A stretch of 64,000 nucleotides of DNA from JBBATK01 sp044224515 (GTDB lineage: Bacteria; Bacteroidota; Ignavibacteria; Kapaibacteriales; NICIL-2): NCBI GenBank assembly GCA_044224515.1, contig JBGAKH010000001.1, positions 62,001 to 126,000 on the forward strand, given 5' to 3'. Shown here one piece after another: positions 36,757 through 45,347 of the stretch. Within the stretch, counting starts at the first letter, position 1, and every line of letters begins with the position of its first letter. Under the pieces are notes generated by a model that made no database searches, was not told the origin of the DNA, and saw nothing but the letters and a program-made list of their open reading frames with translations. The translations under genes and the position numbers were made by a program.

Positions 36757-37233
36757 ATGTCCGTTACTGTAGGCGACCGTTACATCGATTTCACCTTGTT
36801 TGATTCAGAGAAGAAACAACACACCTTGAGTTCATACATCGGCAAAGGCGCAGTTGTCTTGGCGTTTTACCCTGGAGCATTTACAGGCGTGTGCGACAAA
36901 GAAGTGTGTTCTTTGCGCGATGGTATGGCGCGTTACAACGAGCTTGGTGCAACAGTCCTCGGAATCAGTGTTGATGGTCCTTTCGCACTCAGGGAGTTTG
37001 CCACCAAGTATCAATTGAATTTCACTGTTCTAGCAGACTTCGAACGAACCGTTACCTCCGCTTATGGAGTGACATGGCCGAGTCTTGGTGGTGTAGAAGG
37101 GTATAACGTAGCAAACCGCAGTGCTTTTATCATCGACAACGAAGGTGTGGTACGCTATGCTTGGGTTGCACCGAGTCCAGGTGTTGAGCCGAACTATGAA
37201 GAACTGATTGCGACAGTTCAGTCCTTGAAATAG
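36757..37233 (+). CDS. Peroxiredoxin (BCP/AhpE type)
   Basis: The 158-residue thioredoxin-fold protein has the peroxidatic motif PGAFTGVC (C46, T43) and a second cysteine five residues on (C51), as in BCP/PrxQ enzymes with the CxxxxC arrangement. It reduces hydrogen or alkyl hydroperoxides. The conserved Arg is in NRSAFIID. The start at 36757 follows TGGAGA eight bases upstream. A TATTTTTG promoter-like octamer is present at 36715-36722. It stands alone, upstream of nif3. Confidence 0.92.
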   Translation: MSVTVGDRYIDFTLFDSEKKQHTLSSYIGKGAVVLAFYPGAFTGVCDKEVCSLRDGMARYNELGATVLGISVDGPFALREFATKYQLNFTVLADFERTVTSAYGVTWPSLGGVEGYNVANRSAFIIDNEGVVRYAWVAPSPGVEPNYEELIATVQSLK

Positions 37234-37256
37234 TGCAAAAAACAAAGCATTCTTCG

Positions 37257-37264
37257 TAGTTTTG
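37257..37264 (+). promoter_or_regulatory. TAGTTTTG, -7-like promoter element
   Basis: Matches TAnnTTTG and is followed by TACTC. It lies 22 bases upstream of the nif3-like start codon and 23 bases after the peroxiredoxin stop. Confidence 0.35.
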
Positions 37265-37286
37265 TACTCAACGGATCTAAGCTGCA

Positions 37287-38084
37287 ATGCTCTTAACTGA
37301 ATTCCTGCATCGATTGGAGACATTACTCCCGGCATCCACAGCGATGCAAGGTGATCGTCTTGGACTTCAGGTTCAGAGTGGTCGCTCTACAGTCCGGAGA
37401 GTTTTGTGCTGCTTGGACTGCACGGAAGAGGTCGTTAATGAGGCTCTGACGAGAGGTGTTGACACAATCGTGTGTTTTCATCCTTTGATATTCAGTCCTC
37501 AGACTCGCATTGTGGATGACAATCGAATTGGTCATTGTATCCAAACGCTCATAAGAAACTCGATTTGTCTTATTAGCGCGCACACCAATTTTGACGCACA
37601 TCCACAAGGAACAAATGAAGCACTTGCACGGGCACTTGGTTTGGAGATCGAGAGCCTTCTAGTGCCTGATGCGCTAGTAAGTGGTCACGGAATGGGTGTG
37701 GTTTGCAACGCGATGGGACTGAGCTATCAAGAGCTCCTCGGTCGAGTCCGACACGTTTGCACTTCGCCGATTCGTCACAGCGCAGTTTGTCCGACACCTC
37801 TGCAGCGTGTAGCACTTGTTGCCGGAAGTGGCTTCTCTTTCTTTTCGCAGGCACTTCTCTCCGGCTCTCAAGTGTTTATTACAGCAGACCTAAAGTATCA
37901 CAACTTTTTTCAGACCGAAGGTCGTATCGCTTTGATAGACCCCGGACATTACGAGATGGAGCGTTTTGTTCCATCAGCGTTGGTGGAACTTTTTCAAAAC
38001 GCTTGTAGCGATGATGCAGACATGACGTTCATGACGACGCAGCTCAATACAAACCCCGTACGCTATTACAACGGCAACGAATAA
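37287..38084 (+). CDS. Nif3-like dinuclear metal centre protein
   Basis: The 265-residue protein is a Nif3/YbgI family member. Metal-ligand motifs are CFHPLIF (H65; most homologues have HHP), AHTNFD (H99, D103) and a C-terminal DPGHYEME. Members form hexameric toroids with paired metals; their cellular role is unclear, with proposals in GTP cyclohydrolase I-like chemistry. Unlike many bacterial homologues, it lacks the PII-like insert. The next gene encodes a C4 zinc-ribbon coiled-coil protein and rnpB follows, a neighbourhood shared by other bacteria. Confidence 0.9.
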   Translation: MLLTEFLHRLETLLPASTAMQGDRLGLQVQSGRSTVRRVLCCLDCTEEVVNEALTRGVDTIVCFHPLIFSPQTRIVDDNRIGHCIQTLIRNSICLISAHTNFDAHPQGTNEALARALGLEIESLLVPDALVSGHGMGVVCNAMGLSYQELLGRVRHVCTSPIRHSAVCPTPLQRVALVAGSGFSFFSQALLSGSQVFITADLKYHNFFQTEGRIALIDPGHYEMERFVPSALVELFQNACSDDADMTFMTTQLNTNPVRYYNGNE

Positions 38085-38113
38085 GATTTTTACATACCAT
38101 ATCAGGAGTCGAA

Positions 38114-38842
38114 GTGGAAAATGATGTACAGCGTATTGCAGCGCTTGCACATGTGGATGAGAAGTTGGATGAAATGCACGAAGAACTTGGCGATCTTCCG
38201 AAGCAGGTCAAGAAATTGGAAGGACTGGTACGGGAGCGCTCAAATGCTGTTGAAGCGACGCAAGGTGAACTCACTGCTGCTGAAAACTTCCGTTCAACTT
38301 CGAATGTAATGCTTCAGGAGTTTGGTGATAAGCAGAAAAAGCTCACTGACTCGCAGTCCTCGGTTCGTAACAACAAAGAGTTTGATGCGATTACCAAAGA
38401 GCTGGAATTCATCAGAACCGAGCGTATACGTATTGAAGGCGAACTGGCGCAAACGAGCGTTAAAGAAGAGAACTGGAAGAATATGCTTGTAGGTCAACAA
38501 GCCGAATTACTGGAAGCGCAGACGAATCTTGCGGCAAAAGAGCAAGAGCTGGATCATTTGTCTAATGAACAAAACGATGAATTCAAACAGCTTCAAGCGA
38601 AACGAAAGAGCATAATCGCGGGTCTAAACGCTGAGTGGTATTCCGAATACGAGCGTATCCGTACCTATCACAGTGATGCGGCAGTTCATATTCGTAAAGG
38701 CTCATGCAGCGGATGCTTCAGTGCAATTCCCCCACAGCGACAAGTTGAAATGCGGAATAACAAAGAGGCATTCTTTAGTTGCCAGATCTGTGGCCGCATC
38801 CTCTACCCTGAGGAGCTGCGCGTTGAAGAAGAATTCGTCTAG
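38114..38842 (+). CDS. C4 zinc-ribbon coiled-coil protein (CT398-like)
   Basis: The 242-residue protein is mostly a long antiparallel coiled coil (about 1-180) with a C-terminal zinc ribbon: C198-xx-C201 in CSGCFSAIPP and C223-xx-C226 in CQICGRILYPEE. It belongs to the CT398/DUF164-type family, which is often encoded next to nif3 and rnpB; proposed roles involve nucleic acids or secretion, none proven. The start is GTG 38114 with AGGAG at 38104-38108. The gap after nif3 is 29 bases, so they are probably one operon. Confidence 0.9.
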   Translation: MENDVQRIAALAHVDEKLDEMHEELGDLPKQVKKLEGLVRERSNAVEATQGELTAAENFRSTSNVMLQEFGDKQKKLTDSQSSVRNNKEFDAITKELEFIRTERIRIEGELAQTSVKEENWKNMLVGQQAELLEAQTNLAAKEQELDHLSNEQNDEFKQLQAKRKSIIAGLNAEWYSEYERIRTYHSDAAVHIRKGSCSGCFSAIPPQRQVEMRNNKEAFFSCQICGRILYPEELRVEEEFV

Positions 38843-38868
38843 AATCAGTCAAATAGAACAAAGAATTT

Positions 38869-39260
38869 GAGGAAAACGGGCAGTCGCGTACACGTATAAC
38901 GTGTATGAGGAAAGTCCGGTCACTAAAGAGCAGCGCGCTTGATAACGTCAAGGCGTGATGCGAGTTCTCTCGCATCGCGACGGAGAGTGCAACAGAAAAA
39001 ATACCGCCTTGCTTTGCAAGGTAAGGGTGAAATGGTGCGGTAAGAGCGCACCGCATTATGCGTGAGTATAATGGCAGTGTAAACCCCGCGCAGTGCAAGA
39101 CCAAATAGGATGCAGGCGAAGACTACGGTTTTCAGACATGTTGCTCGCGTGTCATCTGTATCGGGTAGGTTGCTTGAGGTGCGCGGCAACGCACACCCTA
39201 GATAAATGACTGCCTCTTTCGCATAGCGAAAAAGACAGAAACCGGCTTACAGTTTTCCTC
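38869..39260 (+). ncRNA. rnpB: RNase P RNA (bacterial type A-like)
   Basis: The catalytic RNA of RNase P, which matures tRNA 5' ends. Conserved blocks are in order: GAGGAAAGTCCGG near the 5' end, ACAGAAA and ACCGCC, GGTAAGGGTGAAA, GTGCGGTAAGAGCGCACC, GTAAACCCC...GCAAGACCAAATAGG, and AGATAAATGACTGCC near the 3' end. P1 pairs GAGGAAAAC (38869-38877) with GTTTTCCTC (39252-39260). The 3' end is immediately followed by a T-rich run, so P1 can serve as terminator. ORFs crossing this region are not real. Confidence 0.93.
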
Positions 39261-39272
39261 TCTTTTTTTTTT
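39252..39272 (+). terminator. 3' end and terminator of rnpB
   Basis: The 3' strand of P1 (GTTTTCCTC) is followed by TC and about ten T. No separate hairpin is present, so the terminal helix with the T run appears to end transcription. Confidence 0.6.
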
Positions 39273-39397
39273 CGACGGTGTCTCCTTACTCAGGTCGTGT
39301 GAGGGTACTACTCGCCAAACGATCAGTGTCACGTGGCACACTGTCACCACATTCAACCGAGTGATTCGTTTTGTTCACCTTGATTTGTTAGGCCCGC

Positions 39398-39760
39398 GTG
39401 AGTTCAGACCATCGCATCATTGTTCCTGAAGATCCAATCATAAGAGATATGCTCGGAGATTTCGTTGAGTCGTGGCAGCGTGACTTCAACGACAAGTTGC
39501 CGGCGATTGTTCAAGAAAAGCATGCCGAAGAGTTGTTTCGCTTTGGCCACACGCTCCGAGGCTCAGGTCGACAGTTTGGTCTTCTTGCAATGTCAGACCT
39601 CGGAATGGAGGTTCAAGAATGTGCTCGTTCTGAACGGTGGGACCTATTGCCTGCCCTACAACAACGACTTTCTGATGAGCTAGTATACGTCAAGCAATTC
39701 GTGATCGAAAACGGCATTGCACCGGCTGACCGCTTTCGTGACATACCATCTAACCTGTAG
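39398..39760 (+). CDS. Orphan HPt-like phosphotransfer domain protein
   Basis: The 120-residue protein is a predicted all-helical HPt domain with the phosphorylatable His in FGHTLRGSGRQFG (H51) and a second helix LGMEVQECARS. HPt proteins shuttle phosphate between hybrid kinases and response regulators. No hybrid kinase is adjacent; the receiver protein at 660 and the kinase at 46236 are candidates but nothing links them. The start GTG 39398 was chosen since the next ATG at 39449 would remove part of the domain. Confidence 0.75.
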   Translation: MSSDHRIIVPEDPIIRDMLGDFVESWQRDFNDKLPAIVQEKHAEELFRFGHTLRGSGRQFGLLAMSDLGMEVQECARSERWDLLPALQQRLSDELVYVKQFVIENGIAPADRFRDIPSNL

Positions 39761-39764
39761 ACAT

Positions 39765-40247
39765 ATGAAAACATTCGCTGTACTTGTAACACTACTGGCA
39801 GCTTCTCTCGCTGGCTTCGCACAGCCGCGAGTTGCAGTACTACCGATTAAAAACGCAGATGGCAACTTCTCTCTCAACAGCTATTGCTACAAGATCGCGG
39901 ACAGTCTGCGTACGGTGCTTAGCACTTCGGAACTCAATGGCAAGCAATTCGTAGTGGTCTCAGCCGATTCGGTTGAAGCGGTACTTGCCGAGCTCAATCT
40001 CGATCCGAACAATGCTCAATATGAGTCGGACGTTTGGAAGTCTGTTGCGAAATTGAATTGCCAGTATGCCGTTACCGGAAACTTCAACATGAACGCCGGC
40101 AAAATGTTGCTGAATGTTTATTGTTACAACGTAGACACCAAAATGGCTGACCCAAACCATGCTGCGAAGAATATTTTCAAAGCCCCTGAGAAAATTCTGG
40201 AGATGATTGTCATCATCCGTGATAGGTTACTTCCCGCATTGAAGTAA
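39765..40247 (+). CDS. Exported LpoB/TolB-like protein of unknown function
   Basis: The 160-residue protein has a signal peptide (about 1-19, ending GFAQ). The mature part begins RVAVLPIKNADG and continues with a DSLRTVLSTSEL helix and VVSADSVEAVLAEL. It ends with NFNMNAGKMLLNVYCYNV. This alpha/beta layout resembles the LpoB/TolB-N/FlgO-like fold found in periplasmic lipoproteins. It lacks a lipobox, so it is probably soluble in the periplasm. It starts four bases after the HPt gene stop, suggesting co-transcription. Confidence 0.7.
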   Translation: MKTFAVLVTLLAASLAGFAQPRVAVLPIKNADGNFSLNSYCYKIADSLRTVLSTSELNGKQFVVVSADSVEAVLAELNLDPNNAQYESDVWKSVAKLNCQYAVTGNFNMNAGKMLLNVYCYNVDTKMADPNHAAKNIFKAPEKILEMIVIIRDRLLPALK

Positions 40248-40465
40248 GATCATGTCGTCTTAGGCAAAACCGACGCCACGTCACAACGGAGTTCGCAGCC
40301 GGATTTAGCGATTGAGAATAGTCGGTCACTCAAGTGACTTGATCCGCTTTGTCAGGATAGACCTACTGTCCCTTACAACCGAAGCGGATTCAACATTAGT
40401 GATGATTATCGTTGTAAGTCCCGACACCTTTTCACTAAAATTCTCGCCCTTTCATAGATTTACCC

Positions 40466-41386
40466 ATGCGTGTACACGGTCCGAAAAAGAACTTTCTCGC
40501 TATCGATAAACAGTATTCCTCCTACGATGACTCTGCCATAGTGTTGGTCTCTGCCCCCCTTGAAGCTACGGTGAGTTACGGCGGCGGTACTGCCAAAGGT
40601 CCGGAAGAAATCATCAAAGCCAGTGCATACGTTGAGTTTTACGACGATGAATTCGATCGCGAACTGTGTTTCGAAAAAGGTATTGCAACACTTGAACCAT
40701 TGAAGCTAGCAACCCTAAAGGGAGATATGGCGATTCAAAAAATCGGAGCTCAAGTCAGTCAAGTTCTACAGGACGGAAAGTTTTGTGTCACCTTGGGTGG
40801 CGAGCACTCGTTGTCGACCGCTCCCATCCGCGCTCACTATGAGAAGTACCCGGACATGAGCATCCTTCACTTCGATGCACATTCCGACCTGCGAGATTCT
40901 TATGAAGGCACCAAGTGGTCGCATGCTTCGTTTATGGCAAGAGTATCCGAGTTCTTCCCTACCAAGCGTATTACGCAAGTTGGTATTCGAGCTCAGTGTC
41001 GTGAAGAGGCCGACTTTATCAAAAAGAATTCGATCAACACATTTTATGCTTCAGCTCTTCGACGTGGTGTCCATGGTTCTGACTGGCAGACGTCCATTGT
41101 GAAAACGCTCGGCAAGCAGGTGTATGTAACCTTCGATGTTGACTACTTCGATCCTTCAATTATGCCTGCAACAGGAACTCCTGAACCTGATGGTTTCCTT
41201 TATGCCGAAACGCTCGACGTCTTTCGAAAAATCGTCAAGGCTGGCAAGCAGATTGTTGGATTTGACATTGTTGAGCTAGCTCCCATGAAAGGTCTCAGTC
41301 ACCCAAATCTGACGACGGCACGTTTGCTCTACAAGATGTTGAACTTCGCTTTCGCGACAAAAACTAAGAATTCCGGAAAAAAGTAA
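40466..41386 (+). CDS. speB: Agmatinase (arginase family)
   Basis: The 306-residue ureohydrolase has all Mn-binding motifs: GGEHS (H114), DAHSD (D137, H139, D141) and FDVDYFDP (D224, D226). The agmatinase-like tail has GTPEPDG. It hydrolyses agmatine to putrescine and urea; closely related enzymes act on other guanidino substrates, so the substrate is inferred. An arginine decarboxylase gene is not in the window. Start at 40466. Gap to dapD is 19 bases, so they are probably co-transcribed. Confidence 0.9.
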   Translation: MRVHGPKKNFLAIDKQYSSYDDSAIVLVSAPLEATVSYGGGTAKGPEEIIKASAYVEFYDDEFDRELCFEKGIATLEPLKLATLKGDMAIQKIGAQVSQVLQDGKFCVTLGGEHSLSTAPIRAHYEKYPDMSILHFDAHSDLRDSYEGTKWSHASFMARVSEFFPTKRITQVGIRAQCREEADFIKKNSINTFYASALRRGVHGSDWQTSIVKTLGKQVYVTFDVDYFDPSIMPATGTPEPDGFLYAETLDVFRKIVKAGKQIVGFDIVELAPMKGLSHPNLTTARLLYKMLNFAFATKTKNSGKK

Positions 41387-41405
41387 TCACTAGGCTAAAA
41401 CGCGA

Positions 41406-42230
41406 ATGACACTCCAGCAACGTATTGTAGACGCTTTGAATACTGCTCCGCAGGTGGACGCACTGCTGCAGCTTATTGAGGACTTTTTAAACGCCTTGAA
41501 TGACGGCACTATTCGCTCAGCCGAACCGTCGGATGATGGCAATTGGGTCGTACACCGTTGGGTTAAGGAAGGTATACTTCTTTGCTTTCGTAGTGGCACG
41601 AACGTTGATCGTTCACTCGGTGATTTCAAATTTTTCGACAAAAACACGATTGCACTGCAACACTTCGAACTCGAGAGAAATATTCGGATCGTGCCGGGTG
41701 GATCTGCAATTCGCAATGGATCGTATGTCGCTTCCGGTGTGATCTGCATGCCTCCGATGTACATCAACATTGGTGCGTATGTTGACAGCGGAACAATGGT
41801 CGATTCACATGCCTTGGTTGGCACCTGCGCCCAGATAGGCAAACGTGTGCACCTCTCAGCCGCTGCACAAATCGGAGGTGTCCTTGAACCGGCAGGAGCA
41901 CGTCCGGTTATCATAGAAGACGATGTCATGGTTGGAGGGAACTGTGGGGTATACGAAGGCGTGCTCATCCGCAAACGCGCCGTGCTGGGAAGCGGTGTTA
42001 TCCTGAATGCTTCTACTCCTGTTTATGACCTTGTTAACGAGCAAGTGTTGCGTAGTAGTGCTGACCAACCATTGGAGATTCCGGAAGGAGCCGTCGTTGT
42101 TCAGGGAACTCGTAGCTTGAGCTCGACCTTTGCAAAAGATCATGGCCTGAGCATTGCAAGTCCACTCATTGTCAAATACCGCGACGCCAAAACCGATGCT
42201 CGTACGGCACTAGAATCTGCATTACGTTAA
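41406..42230 (+). CDS. dapD: 2,3,4,5-tetrahydropyridine-2,6-dicarboxylate N-succinyltransferase
   Basis: The 274-residue left-handed beta-helix enzyme carries the hexapeptide repeats (VPGGSAIRNGSYVASG, INIGAYVDSGTMVDSHAL, SAAAQIGGVLEPAGARP). This matches the succinylase branch of diaminopimelate/lysine synthesis, using succinyl-CoA. The N-terminal helical domain and the conserved length support the call. Downstream is a small membrane protein gene at a 19-base gap and memo after that. Confidence 0.94.
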   Translation: MTLQQRIVDALNTAPQVDALLQLIEDFLNALNDGTIRSAEPSDDGNWVVHRWVKEGILLCFRSGTNVDRSLGDFKFFDKNTIALQHFELERNIRIVPGGSAIRNGSYVASGVICMPPMYINIGAYVDSGTMVDSHALVGTCAQIGKRVHLSAAAQIGGVLEPAGARPVIIEDDVMVGGNCGVYEGVLIRKRAVLGSGVILNASTPVYDLVNEQVLRSSADQPLEIPEGAVVVQGTRSLSSTFAKDHGLSIASPLIVKYRDAKTDARTALESALR

Positions 42231-42249
42231 CTACTGCATAAACAAAGCT

Positions 42250-42477
42250 ATGTCAGCATTAGAAAACCTACAAAAAGCAAAGAAGTACATTGCCGGCGCG
42301 AACTTTTTGTCTGCCGTCATCATGATTGTCACGTTTTTCCTTCTGCGCCGTTATAATCCGGATGGTGAGACCTATTGGATACTAGTGGCAGGTATCGTCT
42401 TTGCTCTGGCCGGAATTCTCTTCGTTGCCTTTGTCAAGAAGCTAGAGAAGCGCTTCAAAGACGCCAATATTCGATAA
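42250..42477 (+). CDS. Small two-helix membrane protein
   Basis: The 75-residue protein has two transmembrane helices (about 13-31 and 42-60) separated by a short polar loop with an NPDGETYW motif, and a basic C-terminus. Codons continue the operon direction between dapD and memo, and the next gene's GTG is five bases past its stop. No family recognised. Confidence 0.7.
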   Translation: MSALENLQKAKKYIAGANFLSAVIMIVTFFLLRRYNPDGETYWILVAGIVFALAGILFVAFVKKLEKRFKDANIR

Positions 42478-42482
42478 GTGTC

Positions 42483-43685
42483 GTGAACTCTGCCTCAACT
42501 CGCCTTGCCCCGCTTCGCTCTTCGCTCGTTGTCGAACTTCACCGACACGAAGATCGCGATGTCGTGCTGTTACGGGACGAAGAAGGTATTGCAGAATCTG
42601 ATATCATGCTGGATGCGACCTTACTCCCCTTGCTTAACGGACTGGATGGCACGCACACCTTAGGCAGCTTGCATCAGGCGCTCCTTGTGGATCATGAGGC
42701 TACGTTTTCTATCACTGAATTGTCTGCTTTCATCAATGCTCTTGATGAGGCTTGCCTTCTCGACTCTGAGTTTTTTCTTCAACAGAAGCTCTTCCTTGAT
42801 TCCGACGTCCGTCATCCCGTGTGCAGCGGAACCTGTTATCCGAGTGATCCCGTTGAGCTTGCTCAGTTCTTGGATGAGATATTGGCAATGAGTCCGGTAA
42901 GAAGTTATCCGACTCAAGCAAAAGCAGTTCTTGCGCCCCACATTGACTTCCGAGTCAATAAAGAAGTCTATGCTGCTCCGTTTAATGCTCTACGCGATGC
43001 TGAGTTTGATGTCGTGATACACATCGGCACTTCTCATTATGGATGGAACGATAGATTTATCCTTAGCGAGAAGGATTTCTTGACTCCTCTCGGACGATTA
43101 CGCAGCGACAAAGATCTCATTCGCGAGCTGAGAAGTCGGATGAGCAATCGTCTTACAACCAATGACTCCGCGCACCAACCTGAACACTCTCTGGAGTTTC
43201 ACCATATCTTTCTCCAACACCTTTTTCCAAATCGAGACTTTAGCATTGTACCCATTTTAGTCAGCTCTTTTCAAGACTTTGTAAATGTTCAACGTGAACC
43301 GCAAACGGACTCAAAAGTCAAAGAGTTTTGTGATACGCTGAACAAAGTTGTTGAGGAGAGCAACAAGAAAGCACTATGGCTCGTTAGCGGAGATCTCGCG
43401 CACATTGGTAAGCGTTTTGGTGATGAGTGGGAAGCCGTCTCGCTGCTCGATACGCTGCGCTCGGAAGATTTTGAGGTCATGAACTCAATGATTAACGGCA
43501 AAGCTTATGAGTACTTTGGTACAATTGCTCGAAATCACGATCGACGTCGAATCTGCGGCCTACCTCCCGTTTGGACTATGCTTAATAGCGTAAAACCCGG
43601 AAAAGGAACGGCTCTCGGATACGATCAGTGGAATGACTCTCCCACTGCTTCCGCAGTTAGTTTCGGTGCCGCTGCATGGTGGTAA
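42483..43685 (+). CDS. Memo-family protein (AmmeMemoRadiSam system protein B) with N-terminal extension
   Basis: The 400-residue protein has an N-terminal extension of about 100 residues (TLGSLHQAL, FSITELSAFINALDEACLLD) and a Memo domain (about 115-400): AVLAPHIDFRVN, VVIHIGTSHYGW, ALWLVSGDLAHIGKRFG and YDQWNDSPTASAVSFGAA. The His/Asp/Cys-containing pocket resembles nonheme-iron dioxygenases, but Memo function is unknown. AMMECR1 and the radical SAM partner are absent nearby. The start is GTG 42483, chosen because it directly follows the preceding stop codon; no ATG fits. Confidence 0.88.
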   Translation: MNSASTRLAPLRSSLVVELHRHEDRDVVLLRDEEGIAESDIMLDATLLPLLNGLDGTHTLGSLHQALLVDHEATFSITELSAFINALDEACLLDSEFFLQQKLFLDSDVRHPVCSGTCYPSDPVELAQFLDEILAMSPVRSYPTQAKAVLAPHIDFRVNKEVYAAPFNALRDAEFDVVIHIGTSHYGWNDRFILSEKDFLTPLGRLRSDKDLIRELRSRMSNRLTTNDSAHQPEHSLEFHHIFLQHLFPNRDFSIVPILVSSFQDFVNVQREPQTDSKVKEFCDTLNKVVEESNKKALWLVSGDLAHIGKRFGDEWEAVSLLDTLRSEDFEVMNSMINGKAYEYFGTIARNHDRRRICGLPPVWTMLNSVKPGKGTALGYDQWNDSPTASAVSFGAAAWW

Positions 43686-43751
43686 ATTCTGCGATCACGC
43701 TCGCGTTTTGTCAAGAGGCCAACTCGCGGCTCTTGTTACGAAGATTCACCC

Positions 43752-43973
43752 TTAGTCGTCACTCTCATCGTCGACTTCACCCTTCTTGTTACTTATCTCG
43801 GTAACTTTTTGCTGTGCTTGCTCTAAAAAATAACGAGCATCGTTCACTAAGCTCATCCCCTCTTCATAGAGTTTCAACATGTCCTCGATAGGGGCTGTAC
43901 CGGCTTCCAGAGTTGTCTGAATCTCTTCCAACCTCTTCAGTTGTTCTTCAATGTTCTTAACCTTTTTTGCCAT
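43752..43973 (-). CDS. xseB: Exodeoxyribonuclease VII small subunit
   Basis: The 73-residue helical protein has the typical family pattern: NIEEQLKRLEEIQTTLEAG, then IEDMLKLYEEGMSLV, and a Gln/Lys-rich second helix. It is the small subunit of exonuclease VII, which degrades single-stranded DNA from both ends to oligonucleotides. It follows xseA at a 159-bp gap with nothing I recognise in it. Confidence 0.9.
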   Translation of the reverse strand: MAKKVKNIEEQLKRLEEIQTTLEAGTAPIEDMLKLYEEGMSLVNDARYFLEQAQQKVTEISNKKGEVDDESDD

Positions 43974-44132
43974 GGTTTCAACCTATTAATGGTACTACAA
44001 AATTTTATCACCGGAACGAACAGCTATGCCTTGCAGTTCTGTATAGGCCTCGTCTCAGAAGCATGAGAATGCCGAAATCACCGAACTCAGCAGAACAACC
44101 CAACCATTCGTTATCAGAACTGCCTTCGACCG

Positions 44133-45347
44133 CTATGTGCCTTCGACGCGACGTGCATCACGAGTCTTAACTCCACGTACAACGACCTCAAGTTCCTGGT
44201 GTGCACGTACTACTTCTATCTCATCGGATACAGATAAAACCGCATTCGTTGCGACAACTTTACCGTTTTGGCGTATCAAAGCAAAGCCACGTTGCAAGGG
44301 TGACAATGGTTGCACCGCTCGCAAGCTACGAGAGGCTCCCTCGATTGTTGTCTCCAACAGCGATACTTTATACTGCATCGACGCGGTACAGCTTTGAACA
44401 AATCGGTCCATGTGTTGTCGATGCTCCGCAATGTGGCGCGAGATAAGTCCGAGTACCGACTGATCAACCCATGATTTCACCATGGAGAGCTTCAGCTCCA
44501 AGACATCTGTTATCGAATCCGTCATCCTGTCGGATGTATGGTCTAGCTCAAAACGCAGCTCATCGGCACGCACCGGTGCACATAAAACAGCTGCAGCCGT
44601 GGGTGTTGCTGCCCGATAGTCAGCCACAAAATCAGCAATACATACGTCCGTTTCGTGACCTACCGCCGAAATGATTGGCGTTTCGGCTCGCAATACTGCA
44701 TCGGCGACTTCTCGTGTGTTAAAGGACCACAAGTCTTCAATACTACCTCCGCCTCGTCCTATGATGATAACATCACAACGCTGTTGATCTAACGTTGCGA
44801 TGGCTGCTACGATATCTCTTGCCGATCCTTCTCCTTGTACCAGAGTCGGACGGAAGACGATTTCGCACGCCGGCATCCGCTGTTCCATCGTGCTCAAGAT
44901 ATCCCTAATCGCAGCTCCGGTCGGAGAGGTCGCTACTCCAACTTTCAAAGGAAATGCCGGTAAAGCCTTCTTTCTTGAGGCGTCGAAATAGCCAAGAGCT
45001 TGCAATTCAGCTTTCAACTTTTCAAACGCCACATAAAGATCACCTATACCGGCAGGCACAAGCGAGAAGCAGTCAATCTGATAGTTACCTTGAGAGGCAT
45101 AGAGAGTAATGCGACCACTCACGATGACCTTCATTCCGTCAAAGGGCTTGAAATCCAGTTGTCGCGTCTTCCACATCACTGCTCTGATCTGCGCACCCTC
45201 ATCCTTCAAAGTGAAATATTTGTGGCCGCTTGAATGGTGTTTGTAGTTGGAAATCTCACCGACTACGCGTACGAATGGAAAACCTTGCTCTAGGGTCTCT
45301 TGAATAATGCGCGTAAGCAACGTTACGCTAAGTGCTTCTTGATTCAT
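44133..45347 (-). CDS. xseA: Exodeoxyribonuclease VII large subunit
   Basis: The 404-residue protein carries an N-terminal OB-fold (about 1-100; VVGEISNYKHHSSGHKYF), then the catalytic domain with ATSPTGAAIRDIL, IIIGRGGGSIEDLWSFN and AVGHETDVCIADFVADYRAATPT, and a long helical C-terminus. It degrades ssDNA together with XseB. The start at 45347 (MNQEALSV) suits the family; upstream codons to 45398 are unconserved. Confidence 0.95.
   Translation of the reverse strand: MNQEALSVTLLTRIIQETLEQGFPFVRVVGEISNYKHHSSGHKYFTLKDEGAQIRAVMWKTRQLDFKPFDGMKVIVSGRITLYASQGNYQIDCFSLVPAGIGDLYVAFEKLKAELQALGYFDASRKKALPAFPLKVGVATSPTGAAIRDILSTMEQRMPACEIVFRPTLVQGEGSARDIVAAIATLDQQRCDVIIIGRGGGSIEDLWSFNTREVADAVLRAETPIISAVGHETDVCIADFVADYRAATPTAAAVLCAPVRADELRFELDHTSDRMTDSITDVLELKLSMVKSWVDQSVLGLISRHIAEHRQHMDRFVQSCTASMQYKVSLLETTIEGASRSLRAVQPLSPLQRGFALIRQNGKVVATNAVLSVSDEIEVVRAHQELEVVVRGVKTRDARRVEGT

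Noticed and set aside
38775..39189. Minus-strand ORFs over the rnpB region
   Set aside because: They run over RNase P RNA, whose conserved blocks explain the sequence.
43705..43731. Hairpin between memo and xseB as terminator
   Set aside because: The stem CAAGAG-CC/GG-CTCTTG has a bulge and no T tract follows on either strand.
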